DNA of 64,000 nt from contig CACJJL010000007.1 in assembly GCA_902593735.1 (NCBI GenBank), forward strand, positions 1 through 64,000, written 5' to 3'. This DNA comes from an uncultured SAR116 cluster alpha proteobacterium. Its GTDB lineage: Bacteria; Pseudomonadota; Alphaproteobacteria; Puniceispirillales; Marisalimonadaceae. The notes under the pieces were generated by a model that was not told the origin of the DNA, searched no databases, and saw only the letters and a list, made by a program, of their open reading frames with translations. The position numbers and the translations under genes are program-made. Below are positions 45,868-62,600 of this stretch, piece after piece (within the stretch, counting starts at the first letter, position 1; every line of letters begins with the position of its first letter).

Positions 45868-46095
45868 TTAATATATGACTTCAAAACGTTTGTTTTTTGA
45901 AATAGGGGCACACTCTCTTATATTTACAATATCTCCAACTTTAAATTTATTTTTACTATCGTGAACAGAAAATTTTTTTGATTTTGTAACAAATTTTTTA
46001 TACATAGGGTGCATTATTTTACGTTCTACGATTACAGTGACAGTTTTATCAGATTTATTACTTGTAACTTTACCTGTTAATATTCTTTTTGGCAT
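45868..46095 (-). CDS. rpsQ: 30S ribosomal protein S17
   Basis: 75 residues. [19 protein letters not shown] and the [20 protein letters not shown] segment are diagnostic. Primary 16S-binding protein. Confidence 0.96.
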   Translation of the reverse strand: MPKRILTGKVTSNKSDKTVTVIVERKIMHPMYKKFVTKSKKFSVHDSKNKFKVGDIVNIRECAPISKNKRFEVIY

Positions 46096-46116
46096 AATAA
46101 TATAATTCCTTATAGC

Positions 46117-46317
46117 TTAAGAAGATGCTTCATTATTCAAAATAGTTTTAATACATGCTATTTCTTTTCTAATGAACCTAAATCTAGCTGGATTTTCGTT
46201 TTGTCCATTACTCACTTGAAATCTTAAATTGAATTGTTCTTTACGAAGAAGTTTCAACTGCTCTTTTAATTCATCCGGAGTTTTAACTCTTAAATCTTTG
46301 ACCTTGTGTTTTGCCAT
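46117..46317 (-). CDS. rpmC: 50S ribosomal protein L29
   Basis: 66 residues, a two-helix protein near the tunnel exit. TPDELKEQLKLLRKEQFNLRF identifies it by its central part (residues 14-33). rplP ends 14 bp upstream. Confidence 0.95.
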   Translation of the reverse strand: MAKHKVKDLRVKTPDELKEQLKLLRKEQFNLRFQVSNGQNENPARFRFIRKEIACIKTILNNEASS

Positions 46318-46331
46318 TTACAAATCCCCCA

Positions 46332-46745
46332 CTATTCACCTAATCTCTTAACAACTTTAGTATGCATTGGAAGTTTTGCAGCCGCCAAACTTAGAGCCTC
46401 TTTTGCAGCGATCTCCGATACACCGTCTAATTCAAACATTATCTTGCCAGGTTTTACTCTACATACCCAATACTCTGGGGAGCCTTTTCCTTTTCCCATT
46501 CTTACCTCTGCAGGTTTACTTGAAACAGGAACGTCGGGAAAAACTCTTATCCATACCCGACCAGCTCGTCTGAGGTGTCTAGTTATAGCTCTACGAGCTG
46601 CTTCAATTTGCCTTGCTGTAACTCTTTCTGGTTGAACCGCTTTTAACCCGTAAGAACCAAAATTTAATTTAGTTCCACCCTTTGCTAAACCGTGTATTCT
46701 ACCCTTATGAGCTTTTCTAAATTTTGTTCTTTTTGGTTGAAGCAT
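46332..46745 (-). CDS. rplP: 50S ribosomal protein L16
   Basis: 137 residues. [19 protein letters not shown] and [19 protein letters not shown] are diagnostic. L16 is a late assembly protein near the A-site tRNA. It starts 3 bp after the rpsC stop. Confidence 0.97.
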   Translation of the reverse strand: MLQPKRTKFRKAHKGRIHGLAKGGTKLNFGSYGLKAVQPERVTARQIEAARRAITRHLRRAGRVWIRVFPDVPVSSKPAEVRMGKGKGSPEYWVCRVKPGKIMFELDGVSEIAAKEALSLAAAKLPMHTKVVKRLGE

Positions 46746-46748
46746 AAC

Positions 46749-47450
46749 TTATCCCTGATCCATATTTTTAATGTTAGAACCTTTATTAATATTTCCCATT
46801 TTTTTGTCTTGAGCCATTGGATCATGTTCCATAACTTCACCTTTAAAAATCCAAACTTTTATTCCCGTAGCACCATAAGTAGTAAACGCAGTAGCTTCTC
46901 CATAATCAACATCTGCTCTAAGTGTGTGTAAAGGAACTCTACCTTCTCTATACCATTCTGTTCTAGCAATTTCTGCACCACCAAGTCGACCTGCACAATT
47001 AATTCTAACACCTTCAGCTCCAAGTCTCATCGCACTTTGAACAGCTCTTTTCATTGCTCTTCTGAAAGCAACTCTTCTTTCAAGTTGTTGGGCTATACCT
47101 TCAGCAACTAGTTTTGCATCCAGTTCAGGTTTTCTAATCTCAATAATGTTAAGACTAACTTCTGCATTAATTTTCTTACTAAGCAAAATTTTTAAAGTTT
47201 CAATGTCTTGACCTTTTTTACCAATAACAAGACCAGGTCTACCTGCATAAATAGAAATTCGAGCACGGCCAGCGGGTCTTTCTATGACAATTTTACTAAC
47301 AGCTGCGGCTTTCAGTTTTTCAAAAAGATATTTTCTTAATTCAATGTCTTGGTGAAGTAGTTCGCCATATGATTTTCCACCAAACCATCTAGAGTCCCAA
47401 GTTCTGTTTATACCTAGTCTAAATCCAATTGGCTGTGTTTTTTGGCCCAT
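46749..47450 (-). CDS. rpsC: 30S ribosomal protein S3
   Basis: 233 residues. [14 protein letters not shown] start, KH-domain [11 protein letters not shown] and the [18 protein letters not shown] segment are diagnostic. S3 lines the mRNA entry channel. It begins 2 bp after rplV. Confidence 0.97.
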   Translation of the reverse strand: MGQKTQPIGFRLGINRTWDSRWFGGKSYGELLHQDIELRKYLFEKLKAAAVSKIVIERPAGRARISIYAGRPGLVIGKKGQDIETLKILLSKKINAEVSLNIIEIRKPELDAKLVAEGIAQQLERRVAFRRAMKRAVQSAMRLGAEGVRINCAGRLGGAEIARTEWYREGRVPLHTLRADVDYGEATAFTTYGATGIKVWIFKGEVMEHDPMAQDKKMGNINKGSNIKNMDQG

Positions 47451-47452
47451 GA

Positions 47453-47830
47453 TTAACTACCCTCCTGCTCAGATAATAAAATAGTTAGATGAGAAAATGG
47501 TTTAATAATCCTTGCACCACGCCCCCTTGCACGTGCATGGAAACGTTTCATCACTAAACCTTTACCGACGTATGCTTCTTTTACTATAAGCTTATCTATG
47601 TCTAAAGAATGATTATTTTCTGCATTAGCTATAGCTGATCTCAATGCCTTTTCTACCACATAAGAAATTCTTTTTTTAGAGAATTGAAGAATAGATATGG
47701 CTTTAGAAGCACTCTCTTTTCTGATCATTTGAGCAACAAGATTTAATTTTTGTGGACTAACTCTTATATTTTTGAGAACTACTTTTGCTTCGTTTTCTAA
47801 CTCTCTGCGTTTGTTTTTTTGTTTAGCCAT
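47453..47830 (-). CDS. rplV: 50S ribosomal protein L22
   Basis: 125 residues. The [17 protein letters not shown] segment and C-terminal hairpin [13 protein letters not shown], which lines the exit tunnel, are diagnostic. Confidence 0.96.
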   Translation of the reverse strand: MAKQKNKRRELENEAKVVLKNIRVSPQKLNLVAQMIRKESASKAISILQFSKKRISYVVEKALRSAIANAENNHSLDIDKLIVKEAYVGKGLVMKRFHARARGRGARIIKPFSHLTILLSEQEGS

Positions 47831-47838
47831 CTTAACTC

Positions 47839-48114
47839 CTAACGCTTAGATTTTTTGTCTGCAGTATGACCATAATAGGTTCTTGTGGGCGAAAACTCTC
47901 CAAGTTTATGTCCCACCATGGCTTCTGTTATTGTTACGGGTATGAATTTTTTACCATTGTAAACGCCAAACGTTAAACCCACAAATTGAGGCATAACTGT
48001 AGACCTTCTAGACCATGTTTTAATAACGTCATTTCTACCAGAATCTCTGGCAATTTCAGCTTTTTTAAGTAAATATCCGTCCACAAAGGGACCTTTCCAT
48101 ATGGATCTTGACAT
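47839..48114 (-). CDS. rpsS: 30S ribosomal protein S19
   Basis: 91 residues, standard. [18 protein letters not shown] and [16 protein letters not shown] are diagnostic. It sits on the 30S head with S13. Confidence 0.97.
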   Translation of the reverse strand: MSRSIWKGPFVDGYLLKKAEIARDSGRNDVIKTWSRRSTVMPQFVGLTFGVYNGKKFIPVTITEAMVGHKLGEFSPTRTYYGHTADKKSKR

Positions 48115-48123
48115 TAAACTACC

Positions 48124-48948
48124 CTATACTTTTCTTCTTCTTATAATTAATTTATCTGTTCTCTTGTTATTACGCGTCCTGTATCCTTTTGTTGGCTTGC
48201 CCCATGGTGTTACAGGATGTCTTCCTCCAGATGTACGCCCCTCTCCACCACCATGTGGATGATCAACTGGATTCATAGCAACACCTCTTACATTAGGTCT
48301 TTTTCCTAACCATCTGTTCCTTCCGGCTTTTCCTAAATTAGTGTTTTGGTTATCTGGATTTGAAACTGCCCCTATCGTACATAGGCATGATGATAAAACA
48401 AGTCTTACCTCCCCAGAGGTTAATCGTAATATTGAATAAGATAGATCTTTCCCTATTAATTGCACATAAGAACCAGCTGAGCGGGCGAGTTGACCACCCT
48501 TACCAGGTTTCAATTCAACATTGTGTATTATAGAACCAACTGGAACTGATGATAGGGGCATACAATTACCAGGTTTTATATCTGCCTTATTTGCTGATAT
48601 AATTTTGTCGCCAATATTCAATCTCTGAGGGGCAATTATGTACCTCAGTTCGCCATCTTCATATTTAACAAGAGCTATATACGCTGATCTATTTGGGTCA
48701 TATTCAATACGTTCAATAGTTCCAATAGAATCTAATTTATTTCTTTTAAAATCTATAATTCTATATCTTCTTTTGTGACCTCCACCTCTTTGCCACATCG
48801 TTATTCTGCCAGAGTTATTTCTACCACCAGATTTATTCAAACCAATAGTTAGTTTTTTTATGGGCTTTGATTTATACAAATCAGATCTATCAACTAAAAC
48901 TAGACCTCTTTGTCCTGGGGTAATAGGTTTGTATTGCTTTAATGCCAT
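48124..48948 (-). CDS. rplB: 50S ribosomal protein L2
   Basis: 274 residues, standard. [22 protein letters not shown] and the peptidyl-transferase-proximal segment [13 protein letters not shown] are diagnostic; the conserved histidine in DHPHGG is intact. Confidence 0.97.
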   Translation of the reverse strand: MALKQYKPITPGQRGLVLVDRSDLYKSKPIKKLTIGLNKSGGRNNSGRITMWQRGGGHKRRYRIIDFKRNKLDSIGTIERIEYDPNRSAYIALVKYEDGELRYIIAPQRLNIGDKIISANKADIKPGNCMPLSSVPVGSIIHNVELKPGKGGQLARSAGSYVQLIGKDLSYSILRLTSGEVRLVLSSCLCTIGAVSNPDNQNTNLGKAGRNRWLGKRPNVRGVAMNPVDHPHGGGEGRTSGGRHPVTPWGKPTKGYRTRNNKRTDKLIIRRRKV

Positions 48949-48949
48949 T

Positions 48950-49279
48950 CTAAACTCCTGCGGATAAATCTATAGTATTTCCAGGAACAAGTGTAACTAT
49001 AGCTTTTTTTGTGTTTGATCTTTTCCCTAATATTCCTTTAAATCTCTTTATTTTACCTTTAAGTAATATGGTGTTAACTGATTTAACTTTAACTGAAAAT
49101 ATTTTTTCAATAGATAATTTGATCTCTAATTTAGTAGCATTAATGGGGACAGAAAAAACAATTTTATTATATTCTGAATGTTGTGTTGATTTTTCCGTAA
49201 CAAGAGGGTTTAATATCACTTGATATGCTTTGTTAAGGCTAATTTTCATATCATTTTTTTTTCGTGGCCTTACACTCAT
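48950..49279 (-). CDS. rplW: 50S ribosomal protein L23
   Basis: 109 residues. [11 protein letters not shown] near residue 22 and [15 protein letters not shown] are typical. L23 docks trigger factor and SRP at the tunnel exit. The N-terminus is about 10 residues longer than usual. The ATG overlaps the rplD stop (ATGA). Confidence 0.95.
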   Translation of the reverse strand: MSVRPRKKNDMKISLNKAYQVILNPLVTEKSTQHSEYNKIVFSVPINATKLEIKLSIEKIFSVKVKSVNTILLKGKIKRFKGILGKRSNTKKAIVTLVPGNTIDLSAGV

Positions 49280-49893
49280 AGTAAGCGCTCCTGAACATAA
49301 TTTAATGCATTATCAACAATAATTAGGTTATCTTTTTTTACTATATCGTAAACATTCAATCCATTATGGTGTAGTATATCTATATTTTTTATGTTTTTTG
49401 CAGCTTTCAAAAAACCTCTGTCTAAATCATTTCCTGAAATTATAAGAGCATTATTTACACCTAATTTATCAAGATTTTTCTTTAAAGATGAAGTTTTTCC
49501 ATCACTTTTTAAATTTTCTAAAATAATAAGTTTACCTGACTTATGTTTATCTGATAAGGCAGACTTTAGACCTAATTTTCTAACCTTTTTATTTAATTTA
49601 TGATAATGAGAATGAATAACTGGTCCGTGAGCCATTCCTCCACCTCTAAATTGTGATACTGAACCAGACCCATGCCTTGCTTTGCCAGTACCTTTTTGTT
49701 TGTACATTTTTGCAGTAGACATTTTAACTTGGCTTCGTGTTTGAACAGAATGGTTGCCTAATCGTTTTTTTGCTAATTGCCATCTTATTACTCTTGCAAC
49801 TATATCTTCCCTAGGATTAATTCCAAATACATTTGCGTTAAGAGATATTTCTTTCCCTGGTTTGTTGTTGAGAGTTAGAGATTTAATTTTCAT
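49276..49893 (-). CDS. rplD: 50S ribosomal protein L4
   Basis: About 205 residues from ATG 49893 (TTG 49902 also in frame). [14 protein letters not shown] is the extended loop that reaches the exit tunnel, with GGGMAHGP next to it. It overlaps rplC by 11 bp. In E. coli L4 represses this operon; no S10 leader was identified. Confidence 0.95.
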   Translation of the reverse strand: MKIKSLTLNNKPGKEISLNANVFGINPREDIVARVIRWQLAKKRLGNHSVQTRSQVKMSTAKMYKQKGTGKARHGSGSVSQFRGGGMAHGPVIHSHYHKLNKKVRKLGLKSALSDKHKSGKLIILENLKSDGKTSSLKKNLDKLGVNNALIISGNDLDRGFLKAAKNIKNIDILHHNGLNVYDIVKKDNLIIVDNALNYVQERLL

Positions 49894-50647
49894 CTTCAGC
49901 AACCTCGTTTAATGAATCGGTTTTTTGTTCACCATCATTTGAAGATGAAATTACTTCATCATTTGATTTATTTTTAATGTCCAGACCAGCTGGAAATGGA
50001 GCATTTGTTGGTATATTATGCTTTATGGCATCACATAAAAATACAATACCATTTTTTGATCCTGGTACTGAACCTTTAATAAGTATCAAATTATCCTCTT
50101 CAAGGAGTTTAACAACTTTTAAATTCTGAGTAGTAACTCGAATATTACCGTATTGACCAGCCATCTTTTTACCTTTCCAAGTTCTACCTGGATCTTGGCT
50201 GTTTCCTGTTGATCCATGAGATCTGTGACTAATAGATACCCCATGGGATGCCTGCATACCTCCAAAATTATGTCTTTTCATTGCTCCTGAAAAACCTTTA
50301 CCTTTTGAAATACCAACTACATCAACTTTCTGCCCTGGAACAAAATGATGAACACTTAATTTGTCGCCTATGTTTAATATAGCATCTTGACTAACTCTAA
50401 ATTCAGCAACTTTTTCTTTTGGTTCTGATTTAACTTTAGAAAAAAAACCCTTCAAAGGTTTAGAAACATTTTTTTGTTTTTTATTACAAAAACCTAATTG
50501 AACTGCAGTATAACCTTCTTTTTCTAACGACTTAATTGACAAAACCTCTACATCTTCAAGCCTTAAAATTGTAACTGGGACATGCATCCCGTTATCATCA
50601 AACAAACGTGACATTCCTAACTTTCTTGCAATAACTCCACACCGCAT
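49883..50647 (-). CDS. rplC: 50S ribosomal protein L3
   Basis: 254 residues. GISKGKGFSGAMKRHNFGG and MAGQYGNIRVT are diagnostic. The C-terminal 40 or so residues are an acidic, serine-rich extension beyond the E. coli length (209), as in other alphaproteobacteria. Confidence 0.96.
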   Translation of the reverse strand: MRCGVIARKLGMSRLFDDNGMHVPVTILRLEDVEVLSIKSLEKEGYTAVQLGFCNKKQKNVSKPLKGFFSKVKSEPKEKVAEFRVSQDAILNIGDKLSVHHFVPGQKVDVVGISKGKGFSGAMKRHNFGGMQASHGVSISHRSHGSTGNSQDPGRTWKGKKMAGQYGNIRVTTQNLKVVKLLEEDNLILIKGSVPGSKNGIVFLCDAIKHNIPTNAPFPAGLDIKNKSNDEVISSSNDGEQKTDSLNEVAEDEN

Positions 50648-50658
50648 GATTACATTCC

Positions 50659-50967
50659 CTAAATTTTAATTTCTATATCAACGCCTGATGCCAAGTCTAA
50701 TTTCATAAGAGCGTCGACAGTTTGAGGTGTTGGCTCTACAATATCAAGTACACGCTTATGAGTTCTCATTTCAAATTGTTCACGACTTTTTTTGTCTACA
50801 TGAGGACTTCTAAGTACTGTAAATCTGTTTAAAGATGTTGGTAAAGGAATAGGACCACGTATTTTTGCACCAGTTCTTCTTGCAGTATTCACTATCTCAG
50901 ATGTAGATTGATCAAGAATTCTATGATCAAAGGCTTTCAACCTTATTCTAATATTTTGATTGTCCAT
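50659..50967 (-). CDS. rpsJ: 30S ribosomal protein S10
   Basis: 102 residues, standard. [16 protein letters not shown] and [15 protein letters not shown] are diagnostic. Also the NusE elongation factor. It is 32 bp after tuf with no promoter visible, so it continues the str transcript. Confidence 0.97.
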   Translation of the reverse strand: MDNQNIRIRLKAFDHRILDQSTSEIVNTARRTGAKIRGPIPLPTSLNRFTVLRSPHVDKKSREQFEMRTHKRVLDIVEPTPQTVDALMKLDLASGVDIEIKI

Positions 50968-50999
50968 TAAAATCTCACCGCTATGACTAAATTAACTAA

Positions 51000-52190
51000 T
51001 TAAGCCTCAATACTTGAAACAACTCCAGCACCCACAGTTCTTCCACCCTCTCGTATTGCAAATCTTAAACCTTCATCCATTGCAATTGGGGTAATTAACT
51101 CCACAGATATTGCTATATTATCGCCTGGCATTACCATTTCTGTACCCGATGGCAACTCAACTGCCCCAGTCACATCAGTTGTTCTAAAATAGAATTGTGG
51201 ACGATAATTAGTAAAAAATGGTGTATGTCTTCCACCTTCATCTTTAGTTAATATATAGGCCTCACCTTTAAATTTAGAATAAGGTTTTATTGAACCAGGT
51301 GCAGATAACACTTGACCACGTTCAACTTCTTCTCTTTTTGTGCCTCTTAGTAGAACACCAACATTATCGCCAGCTTCACCAGAATCTAATAATTTACGAA
51401 ACATTTCAACTCCAGTACATGTTGTCTTAGCTGTTTCTTTAATTCCAACTATCTCTATTTCTTCACCAACTTTTATAACACCTCGTTCAACACGGCCTGT
51501 AACCACCGTACCTCTTCCTGATATGGAAAAAACGTCTTCAATAGGCATTAAGAAAGGTTTATCCTTATCACGCTCAGGTTGAGGAATGTAAGAATCTACA
51601 GCAGCCATTAACTCTGTAATTGAATTCACACCGATGGCTTCATCACGACCTTCAAGTGCAGCTAAGGCACTACCTTTAATTATTGGAATATCATCACCAG
51701 GAAACTCATAACTACTTAATAATTCACGAACTTCTAATTCAACTAATTCTAACAGCTCTTCATCATCAACTTGGTCAACTTTATTCATGTAAACAACTAA
51801 GGAAGGAACACCAACCTGACGAGCTAATAGAATATGCTCCTTAGTTTGTGGCATTGGACCATCAGCAGCATTAACAACTAATATTGCACCATCCATTTGA
51901 GCCGCACCAGTAATCATGTTTTTAACATAGTCTGCGTGACCAGGACAATCAACATGAGCGTAATGACGGTTCTCAGTTTCATACTCTACATGAGCAGTGG
52001 AGATAGTTATACCTCTTTCTCTTTCTTCAGGAGCCTTGTCAATTTGGTCATAAGCAGAAAAATCTGCACGACCAGCATCCGCCATGACTTTTGTAATTGC
52101 TGCAGTTAGAGTAGTCTTACCATGGTCAACATGACCAATCGTTCCTATATTTACATGTGGTTTACTACGATCGAATTTTTCTTTAGACAT
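51000..52190 (-). CDS. tuf: Elongation factor Tu
   Basis: 396 residues. GTPase motifs GHVDHGKTT (P-loop), DCPGHADY and NKVD, and the C-terminal [10 protein letters not shown] are all intact. It delivers aminoacyl-tRNA to the ribosome. The G+C content is visibly higher than in neighbouring genes, as expected for a highly expressed gene. Whether a second tuf exists elsewhere cannot be seen. Confidence 0.98.
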   Translation of the reverse strand: MSKEKFDRSKPHVNIGTIGHVDHGKTTLTAAITKVMADAGRADFSAYDQIDKAPEERERGITISTAHVEYETENRHYAHVDCPGHADYVKNMITGAAQMDGAILVVNAADGPMPQTKEHILLARQVGVPSLVVYMNKVDQVDDEELLELVELEVRELLSSYEFPGDDIPIIKGSALAALEGRDEAIGVNSITELMAAVDSYIPQPERDKDKPFLMPIEDVFSISGRGTVVTGRVERGVIKVGEEIEIVGIKETAKTTCTGVEMFRKLLDSGEAGDNVGVLLRGTKREEVERGQVLSAPGSIKPYSKFKGEAYILTKDEGGRHTPFFTNYRPQFYFRTTDVTGAVELPSGTEMVMPGDNIAISVELITPIAMDEGLRFAIREGGRTVGAGVVSSIEA

Positions 52191-52215
52191 CTTGAATGAC
52201 CTTTCTTTAATTAAA

Positions 52216-54354
52216 TTAAGCTAACTTAGCTTTTACTTCATCTGCAACTGCTTGAGGTACTTGGTCGTAATGATCAAAAATCATTGTATACTGAGCTCTA
52301 CCCTGACTCATAGATCTTAAATTATTAACATAACCAAACATATTTGCCAGTGGCACCATAGCATTGATAACTTGTGCATTTCCTCTTGCATCCATTCCAT
52401 TAACTTGACCGCGTCTACTATTTAAATCACCAATGATATCACCCATGTATTCTTCTGGTGTAACACATTCAACTTTCATAATTGGCTCAAGCAGAACAGG
52501 TGATGCTTTGCTCATACCATCTCTAAATGCTGCTCTTGCTGCAATTTCAAAAGCCATTACGGAAGAATCAACATCATGAAAGGCACCATCATGCAAGTTA
52601 ACTTTGAAATCAATAGCGGGAAAACCAGCAATAATTCCAGCCTCCTTGGCTTGAATCAGACCCTTTTCGACACCGGGAATATATTCGGTAGGTATGTTAC
52701 CTCCCTTAATGGAGTTTATAAATTCAAAATTTTTATCAGGGTTGGGTGAAAATGTCATTTTAACTCTAGCAAATTGACCAGAACCACCAGATTGTTTTTT
52801 ATGAGTATAATCGACTTCAACTTCTTTAGTGATAGTTTCTCTATAAGCCACCTGCGGGGCTCCAATATTAGCTTCAACTTTAAATTCACGTTTTAATCTG
52901 TCAATCAAGATATCTAAATGAAGCTCGCCCATACCCTTCATAATTGTTTGACCTGACTCTAGATCAGTTGAAACTTGAAAAGAGGGATCTTCAGCTGCCA
53001 ATCTAGCTAGTCCTGTAGACATTTTTTCCTGGTCATTTTTTGACTTCGGCTCTACAGCTATTTCAATTACAGGATTTGGGAATGACATGGTTTCAAGAAC
53101 AACTGGTTTATTTGGATCACATAATGTATCACCTGTAGTTGTTTCTTTCATTCCAGCTAAAGCTACGATATCCCCAGCAAAGGCCTCGTCTATCTCTTCT
53201 CTATTATTCGAGTGCATCATCATCATTCTGCCTACACGTTCTTTTTTGCCTTTTGTAGAATTTAGTAGAGAGTCGCCTTTTTTAATGGCACCAGAATATA
53301 TTCTAAGAAAAGTTAGAGAACCAACGAAAGGGTCATTCATAATTTTAAAAGCTAGACCTGAAAACGGCTCAAAATCACTAGCCTTTCTCTCAATATTTCT
53401 ATTTTCTGACTTGTCGCCAGGTAAAAAACCAAGATAGGCGGGAACATCTAAGGGATCAGGAAGATAATCAATTACTGAATTCAGCATTGTTTGAACACCT
53501 TTATTTTTAAATGCAGAACCGCATAAAATAGGCACAAAACTCATAGATAATGTACCTTTTCTAATCAAACTCCTTAGCGCAATTTCGTCTGGCTCTTCCC
53601 CTTCTAAATATTTTTCCATCCAATCATCGTCTTGTTCCACAGCTAACTCAATAAGTTCAGATCTCATTGATTTTGCTTTTTCTAATAAGTCTTTTCTTAT
53701 TTCTCGGATAGTCCAAGTAGCACCTAAATCTTCGGAGTCCCAAACCCATTCTTTCATTGAAACTAAATCTACTAATCCAGAAAATTCATTTTCAGCTCCA
53801 ATAGGTAAATTAATAGGTAATGGCGTAGCTCCAGTTCTATCTTTCACCATTTCAACACATTTAAAGAAATCTGCACCAATCTTGTCCATTTTGTTTACAA
53901 AAACTATTCTTGGAACTTTATACCTATCAGCTTGACGCCAAACTGTTTCTGTTTGAGGCTCTATACCAGCGTTAGCATCGAGAACAACTACAGCTCCATC
54001 TAGAACTGCCAAAGATCTTTCAACCTCAATAGTAAAATCAACATGTCCAGGTGTATCTATTATATTAAACCTAAATTTCGCTTCATTTTCAGATGCACCA
54101 TAAAATTTATCAAAATTTTTACCATCTTCAGTCCTGGTCCAAAAACATGTTGTTGCAGCAGAAGTGATTGTTATACCTCTTTCTTGTTCTTGTTCCATCC
54201 AATCCATAGTTGCATTACCATCATGAACTTCGCCAATTTTGTGAGATCTACCTGTATAATATAGCACTCTTTCAGATGTTGTAGTTTTACCAGCATCTAT
54301 GTGAGCTATTATTCCGAAATTTCTATATCTATTTAAGTTATATCCACGAGCCAT
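52216..54354 (-). CDS. fusA: Elongation factor G
   Basis: 712 residues. GTPase motifs [31 protein letters not shown] and [10 protein letters not shown]; the domain IV tip segment with [13 protein letters not shown] follows. It drives translocation. AAAGG precedes the start. It is 19 bp after rpsG. Confidence 0.98.
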   Translation of the reverse strand: MARGYNLNRYRNFGIIAHIDAGKTTTSERVLYYTGRSHKIGEVHDGNATMDWMEQEQERGITITSAATTCFWTRTEDGKNFDKFYGASENEAKFRFNIIDTPGHVDFTIEVERSLAVLDGAVVVLDANAGIEPQTETVWRQADRYKVPRIVFVNKMDKIGADFFKCVEMVKDRTGATPLPINLPIGAENEFSGLVDLVSMKEWVWDSEDLGATWTIREIRKDLLEKAKSMRSELIELAVEQDDDWMEKYLEGEEPDEIALRSLIRKGTLSMSFVPILCGSAFKNKGVQTMLNSVIDYLPDPLDVPAYLGFLPGDKSENRNIERKASDFEPFSGLAFKIMNDPFVGSLTFLRIYSGAIKKGDSLLNSTKGKKERVGRMMMMHSNNREEIDEAFAGDIVALAGMKETTTGDTLCDPNKPVVLETMSFPNPVIEIAVEPKSKNDQEKMSTGLARLAAEDPSFQVSTDLESGQTIMKGMGELHLDILIDRLKREFKVEANIGAPQVAYRETITKEVEVDYTHKKQSGGSGQFARVKMTFSPNPDKNFEFINSIKGGNIPTEYIPGVEKGLIQAKEAGIIAGFPAIDFKVNLHDGAFHDVDSSVMAFEIAARAAFRDGMSKASPVLLEPIMKVECVTPEEYMGDIIGDLNSRRGQVNGMDARGNAQVINAMVPLANMFGYVNNLRSMSQGRAQYTMIFDHYDQVPQAVADEVKAKLA

Positions 54355-54372
54355 TTTAATACCTTTGTTTAT

Positions 54373-54843
54373 CTACCAACGATAATGAGAGAAAGCTTTA
54401 TTAGCCTCTGCCATTTTGTGAGTGTCTTCCTTCTTTTTTACAGAAGCACCTCTATTAGATGAGGCATCAATCAATTCTCCACTCAATCTTTGCATCATGG
54501 AATTTTCAGATCTATTCCTGCTACTATAAATTAACCATCTAATGGCTAAGGCTAAAGCTCTGTCTGAACGCACTTCAACTGGAACTTGGTAAGTGGCGCC
54601 ACCAACTCGCCTAGATCTAACTTCGAGTTGAGGTTGGACATTCTCAAGAGCCTCATGAAAAACTTTAACTGGCTCTGAACCAACTTTCTTTTGAATAACA
54701 TCAAATGCTCCATATAAAATTTTTTCAGCAGTTGATCTTTTACCGTCATACATTAGACATGAAGTAAACTTCGAGATCACTTTATCATTAAACTTTGGAT
54801 CTGGCATAACATCTCTTTTAATAGCTTTTCTTCTTCGTGACAT
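54373..54843 (-). CDS. rpsG: 30S ribosomal protein S7
   Basis: 156 residues from ATG 54843 (standard length), with AAGGAT just upstream; longer in-frame starts up to 54879 lie inside rpsL and are rejected. [19 protein letters not shown] and [12 protein letters not shown] are diagnostic. It nucleates 30S head assembly. Confidence 0.97.
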   Translation of the reverse strand: MSRRRKAIKRDVMPDPKFNDKVISKFTSCLMYDGKRSTAEKILYGAFDVIQKKVGSEPVKVFHEALENVQPQLEVRSRRVGGATYQVPVEVRSDRALALAIRWLIYSSRNRSENSMMQRLSGELIDASSNRGASVKKKEDTHKMAEANKAFSHYRW

Positions 54844-54856
54844 AAAAATATCCTTT

Positions 54857-55228
54857 TTACTTTGGTCGTTTTGCACCATATTTAGATCTACGTTGTTTTC
54901 TATCAGTTACACCTTGAGTATCTAAAGTACCTCTGATTACATGATATCTAACTCCAGGAAGATCTTTAACACGACCTCCTCTAATCATTACTACAGAGTG
55001 TTCTTGCAAATTGTGACCCTCACCAGGAATATAAGAAGTAACCTCAAAACCATTAGTAAGCCTGATTCTTGCCACTTTCCTTAGAGCTGAGTTAGGTTTT
55101 TTTGGTGTGGTTGTGTATACACGAGTACAAACTCCCCTTTTTTGGGGGCAGGATTGCATAGCAGGAACTTTCGTTTTGTTAACTGGTCTAGATCGACCAT
55201 GCCTGATTAGCTGATTAATGGTAGGCAT
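54857..55228 (-). CDS. rpsL: 30S ribosomal protein S12
   Basis: 123 residues. [20 protein letters not shown] and the [14 protein letters not shown] loop are diagnostic. Both streptomycin-determining lysines are wild type (in PKKPN and GRVKDLPG). First gene of the str operon, with its own promoter. Confidence 0.98.
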   Translation of the reverse strand: MPTINQLIRHGRSRPVNKTKVPAMQSCPQKRGVCTRVYTTTPKKPNSALRKVARIRLTNGFEVTSYIPGEGHNLQEHSVVMIRGGRVKDLPGVRYHVIRGTLDTQGVTDRKQRRSKYGAKRPK

Positions 55229-55330
55229 TTATAAATCCTTTGTAAAACTAATGATTATAATTCATTAGAAATCTTAAAATTTGGGCTAGCGTCTAATTAG
55301 AAATTACAACCAGAACCCAATATTCGCGGG

Positions 55331-55359
55331 ATTGTATTCTCAACTTATCAAATGGTCAA
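55331..55359 (-). promoter_or_regulatory. Sigma70-like promoter of the rpsL (str) operon
   Basis: Minus-strand -35 TTGACC (55359-55354), 17-base spacer, -10 TACAAT (55336-55331), followed by CCCGCG as discriminator. GC-rich discriminators are typical of promoters inhibited by ppGpp/DksA in proteobacteria. It lies in the 161-bp gap after rpoC; a weak AT hairpin with six T just before it may end some rpoC transcripts. Confidence 0.8.
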
Positions 55360-55389
55360 GAATAAAAAACACAATTTTTTTAAATTTGT

Positions 55390-59568
<4,179 letters not shown>

Positions 59569-59602
59569 TTAAATTTCCAATCTTTATTAATAACGTAATT
59601 GA

Positions 59603-62600
59603 TTAATCTACCAAGTCCATGTTAACGTTGAGACCAAGAGACTTTAACTCCTTTATTAAAACATTAAATGATTCTGGAATACCTGCTTCAAAATCATCAT
59701 CACCCCTAATGATAGATTCATAAACTTTGGTTCTTCCAGAAACGTCGTCTGATTTGACTGTCAACATTTCTTGAAGAGTGTATGCAGCCCCGTAAGCTTC
59801 AAGAGCCCACACTTCCATTTCACCAAATCTTTGACCTCCGAACTGAGCTTTACCACCAAGCGGCTGTTGCGTAACTAATGAATACGGCCCAATTGATCTT
59901 GCATGAATTTTATCGTCAACCAAATGATGTAATTTTAACATATAAATATATCCGACCGTAACTTTACGGTCAAAAACCTCTCCAGTTCGACCATCAGTTA
60001 AATAAACTTGACCAGTCTCATCTAAATCAGCTAATTTTAGTATTTCTCTTACATCGGTTTCATTTGCTCCATCAAACACTGGTGTGGCCATTGGAACACC
60101 ACTTCTAAGGTTCTGAGCTTGTTGAACAATACTTGCATTGTCCATTTCAGAAAAGTCAGACTTAAATTGTTTTTCACCATAAATTTGTGATAAGAATTTT
60201 ATAATGTTTTTGCTATCAGATTTTTCTTGATCAGCAACCATTTTCCCAATTTTATTTCCTAAACCTGCTGCGGCCCATCCTAAGTGTGTTTCTAGAATTT
60301 GCCCTACATTCATTCTAGATGGTACACCTAAAGGATTTAAAACCACATCAACTGGAGTACCATCTTCTAAATAAGGCATGTCTTCAGCAGGGATAATTTT
60401 TGATATAACACCTTTATTACCGTGCCTACCAGCCATTTTATCTCCAGACTGCAATTTTCTTTTTACTGCCACAAAAACTTTTACCATCTTCATAACACCA
60501 GGTAGAAGTTCATCACCACGTTGAAGTTTATCAACTCTATCATTAAATCTATTTTCTAGTGACTTAATCACACCATCAAAGTGATTTGATAATTTTTCCA
60601 TTTTTTTCTGTATTATGTCATCATCAATTGAAATTGACCTAAGATCATTTCGCGAAAGATTACTTATGATATCTTCAGTTAATATTTTACCATTTTTAAT
60701 ATCTTTTACAGACGAGGAAGAAATTTTTTGACCAATTAAAAATTCTTTAAGACGTCCATAATATCCTCGTTCAAGAATTAATTTTTCGTCATCCCTATCT
60801 TTGGCAAACCGATCAATTTCAGCTCGTTCTATCGCTCTTGCTCTCTCATCTTTATCAACTCCTCTTCTTGAAAACACCCTGACATCTACAATTGTTCCAG
60901 ACACTCCAGGTGGAACTTTTAATGAAGTGTCCCTAACATCAGATGCTTTTTCACCAAATATTGCTCTCAACAATTTTTCTTCTGGTGTCATTGGACTCTC
61001 ACCTTTCGGTGTAACCTTACCAACCATTATATCACCAGGTTTAACCTCTGCGCCAATGTATACCATTCCTGCTTCGTCTAAATTTCTTAGGGCCTCTTCA
61101 CCAATATTAGGTATATCCCTCGTTATTTCTTCTTGGCCTAACTTTGTGTCTCTGGCCATTACTTCAAATTCTTCAATGTGTATTGAAGAGAAAACGTCAT
61201 CTTTGACTATCCGTTCAGAAATTAAAATTGAGTCTTCAAAATTATAACCATTCCATGGCATGAAGGCTACTAGAACATTTCTTCCTAGAGCTAATTCTCC
61301 ATCCTCAGTTGCAGGACCATCTGCAATTATATCACCATTACTAATAAAATCTCCAACTTGCACCAATGGTCTTTGATTGATGCAAGTATTTTGATTACTT
61401 CTTTGAAACTTCAACAAAGAATAAATATCAACTGGACTAATATCAGCTTCATCTGAAGATATTGCTCTAATTACTATTCTAGTAGCATCAACTTGATCTA
61501 CAATACCTGATCTCCTTGCAACTAAAGTAACTCCAGAATCCTGAGCAACAGTAGATTCAATTCCAGTTCCTACCAGTGGGCTTTCAGACTTCACTAAGGG
61601 AACAGCTTGTCTCATCATGTTCGAACCCATTAATGCTCTGTTTGCATCATCATTTTCTAAAAAAGGAATTAAAGCCGATGCAACTGAAACCAGTTGTTTT
61701 GGCGAAACATCCATAAGATTAATATCTTGCGGATTTGCTAAGCCAATATCTCCACCTTTTCTAACAGGTAATAATTCACCGGTAAAGTTATCTGCGTTAT
61801 CTAATTCTGCATTAGCTTGAGCAATTGTAAACTTCCCTTCTTCAATCGCTGAAATGTATACAACCTCTTTTGTAACTTTACCATCATGAACTTTTCTGTA
61901 GGGAGTTTCAATGAAACCATATTGATTAATCTGAGCAAAAGTTGCTAATGAATTAATTAAGCCAATATTTGGACCTTCAGGAGTTTCAATAGGACATATC
62001 CTACCATAATGAGTAGGATGAACATCTCTGACTTCAAAACCTGCCCTTTCACGTGTTAAACCACCAGGCCCTAGTGCAGAAACACGTCTTTTGTGTGTAA
62101 TTTCGGATAGTGGATTTGTTTGATCCATAAATTGGGATAATTGACTAGATCCAAAAAATTCTCTAAGGGAAGCGGCGGCTGGTTTTGCATTAATGAGATC
62201 TTGTGGCATCAAATTTTCAATTTCATTTGCGGAGCTCATCCTTTCTTTAATTGCTCTTTCCATTCTTGAAAGTCCAACTCTGTACTGGTTTTCTAGTAGC
62301 TCACCAACAGATCTCACTCTTCTATTACCTAAGTGATCTATATCATCAATCTCTCCATGACCATCTTTAAGGGATATTAACTCTTTGAGAATGGAAAGAA
62401 CATCAACTTTTCTTAAAACTCTAATTGAATCATCTACTTTAAGGTCTAGACGAGCAGACATCTTAACTCTACCTACAGCTGATAAATCGTAACGTTCTTC
62501 ATCAAAGAATAGACTATTAAACAAAATCTCAGCTGTTTCATACGCTGGTGGCTCACCTGGACGCATAACTCTGTATATATCAATTAATGCTTCTTCTCTT

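Noticed and set aside
54844-54879. Upstream start of rpsG giving 168 residues
   Set aside because: It lies within rpsL, lacks a Shine-Dalgarno, and the conserved S7 start with AAGGAT is at 54843.
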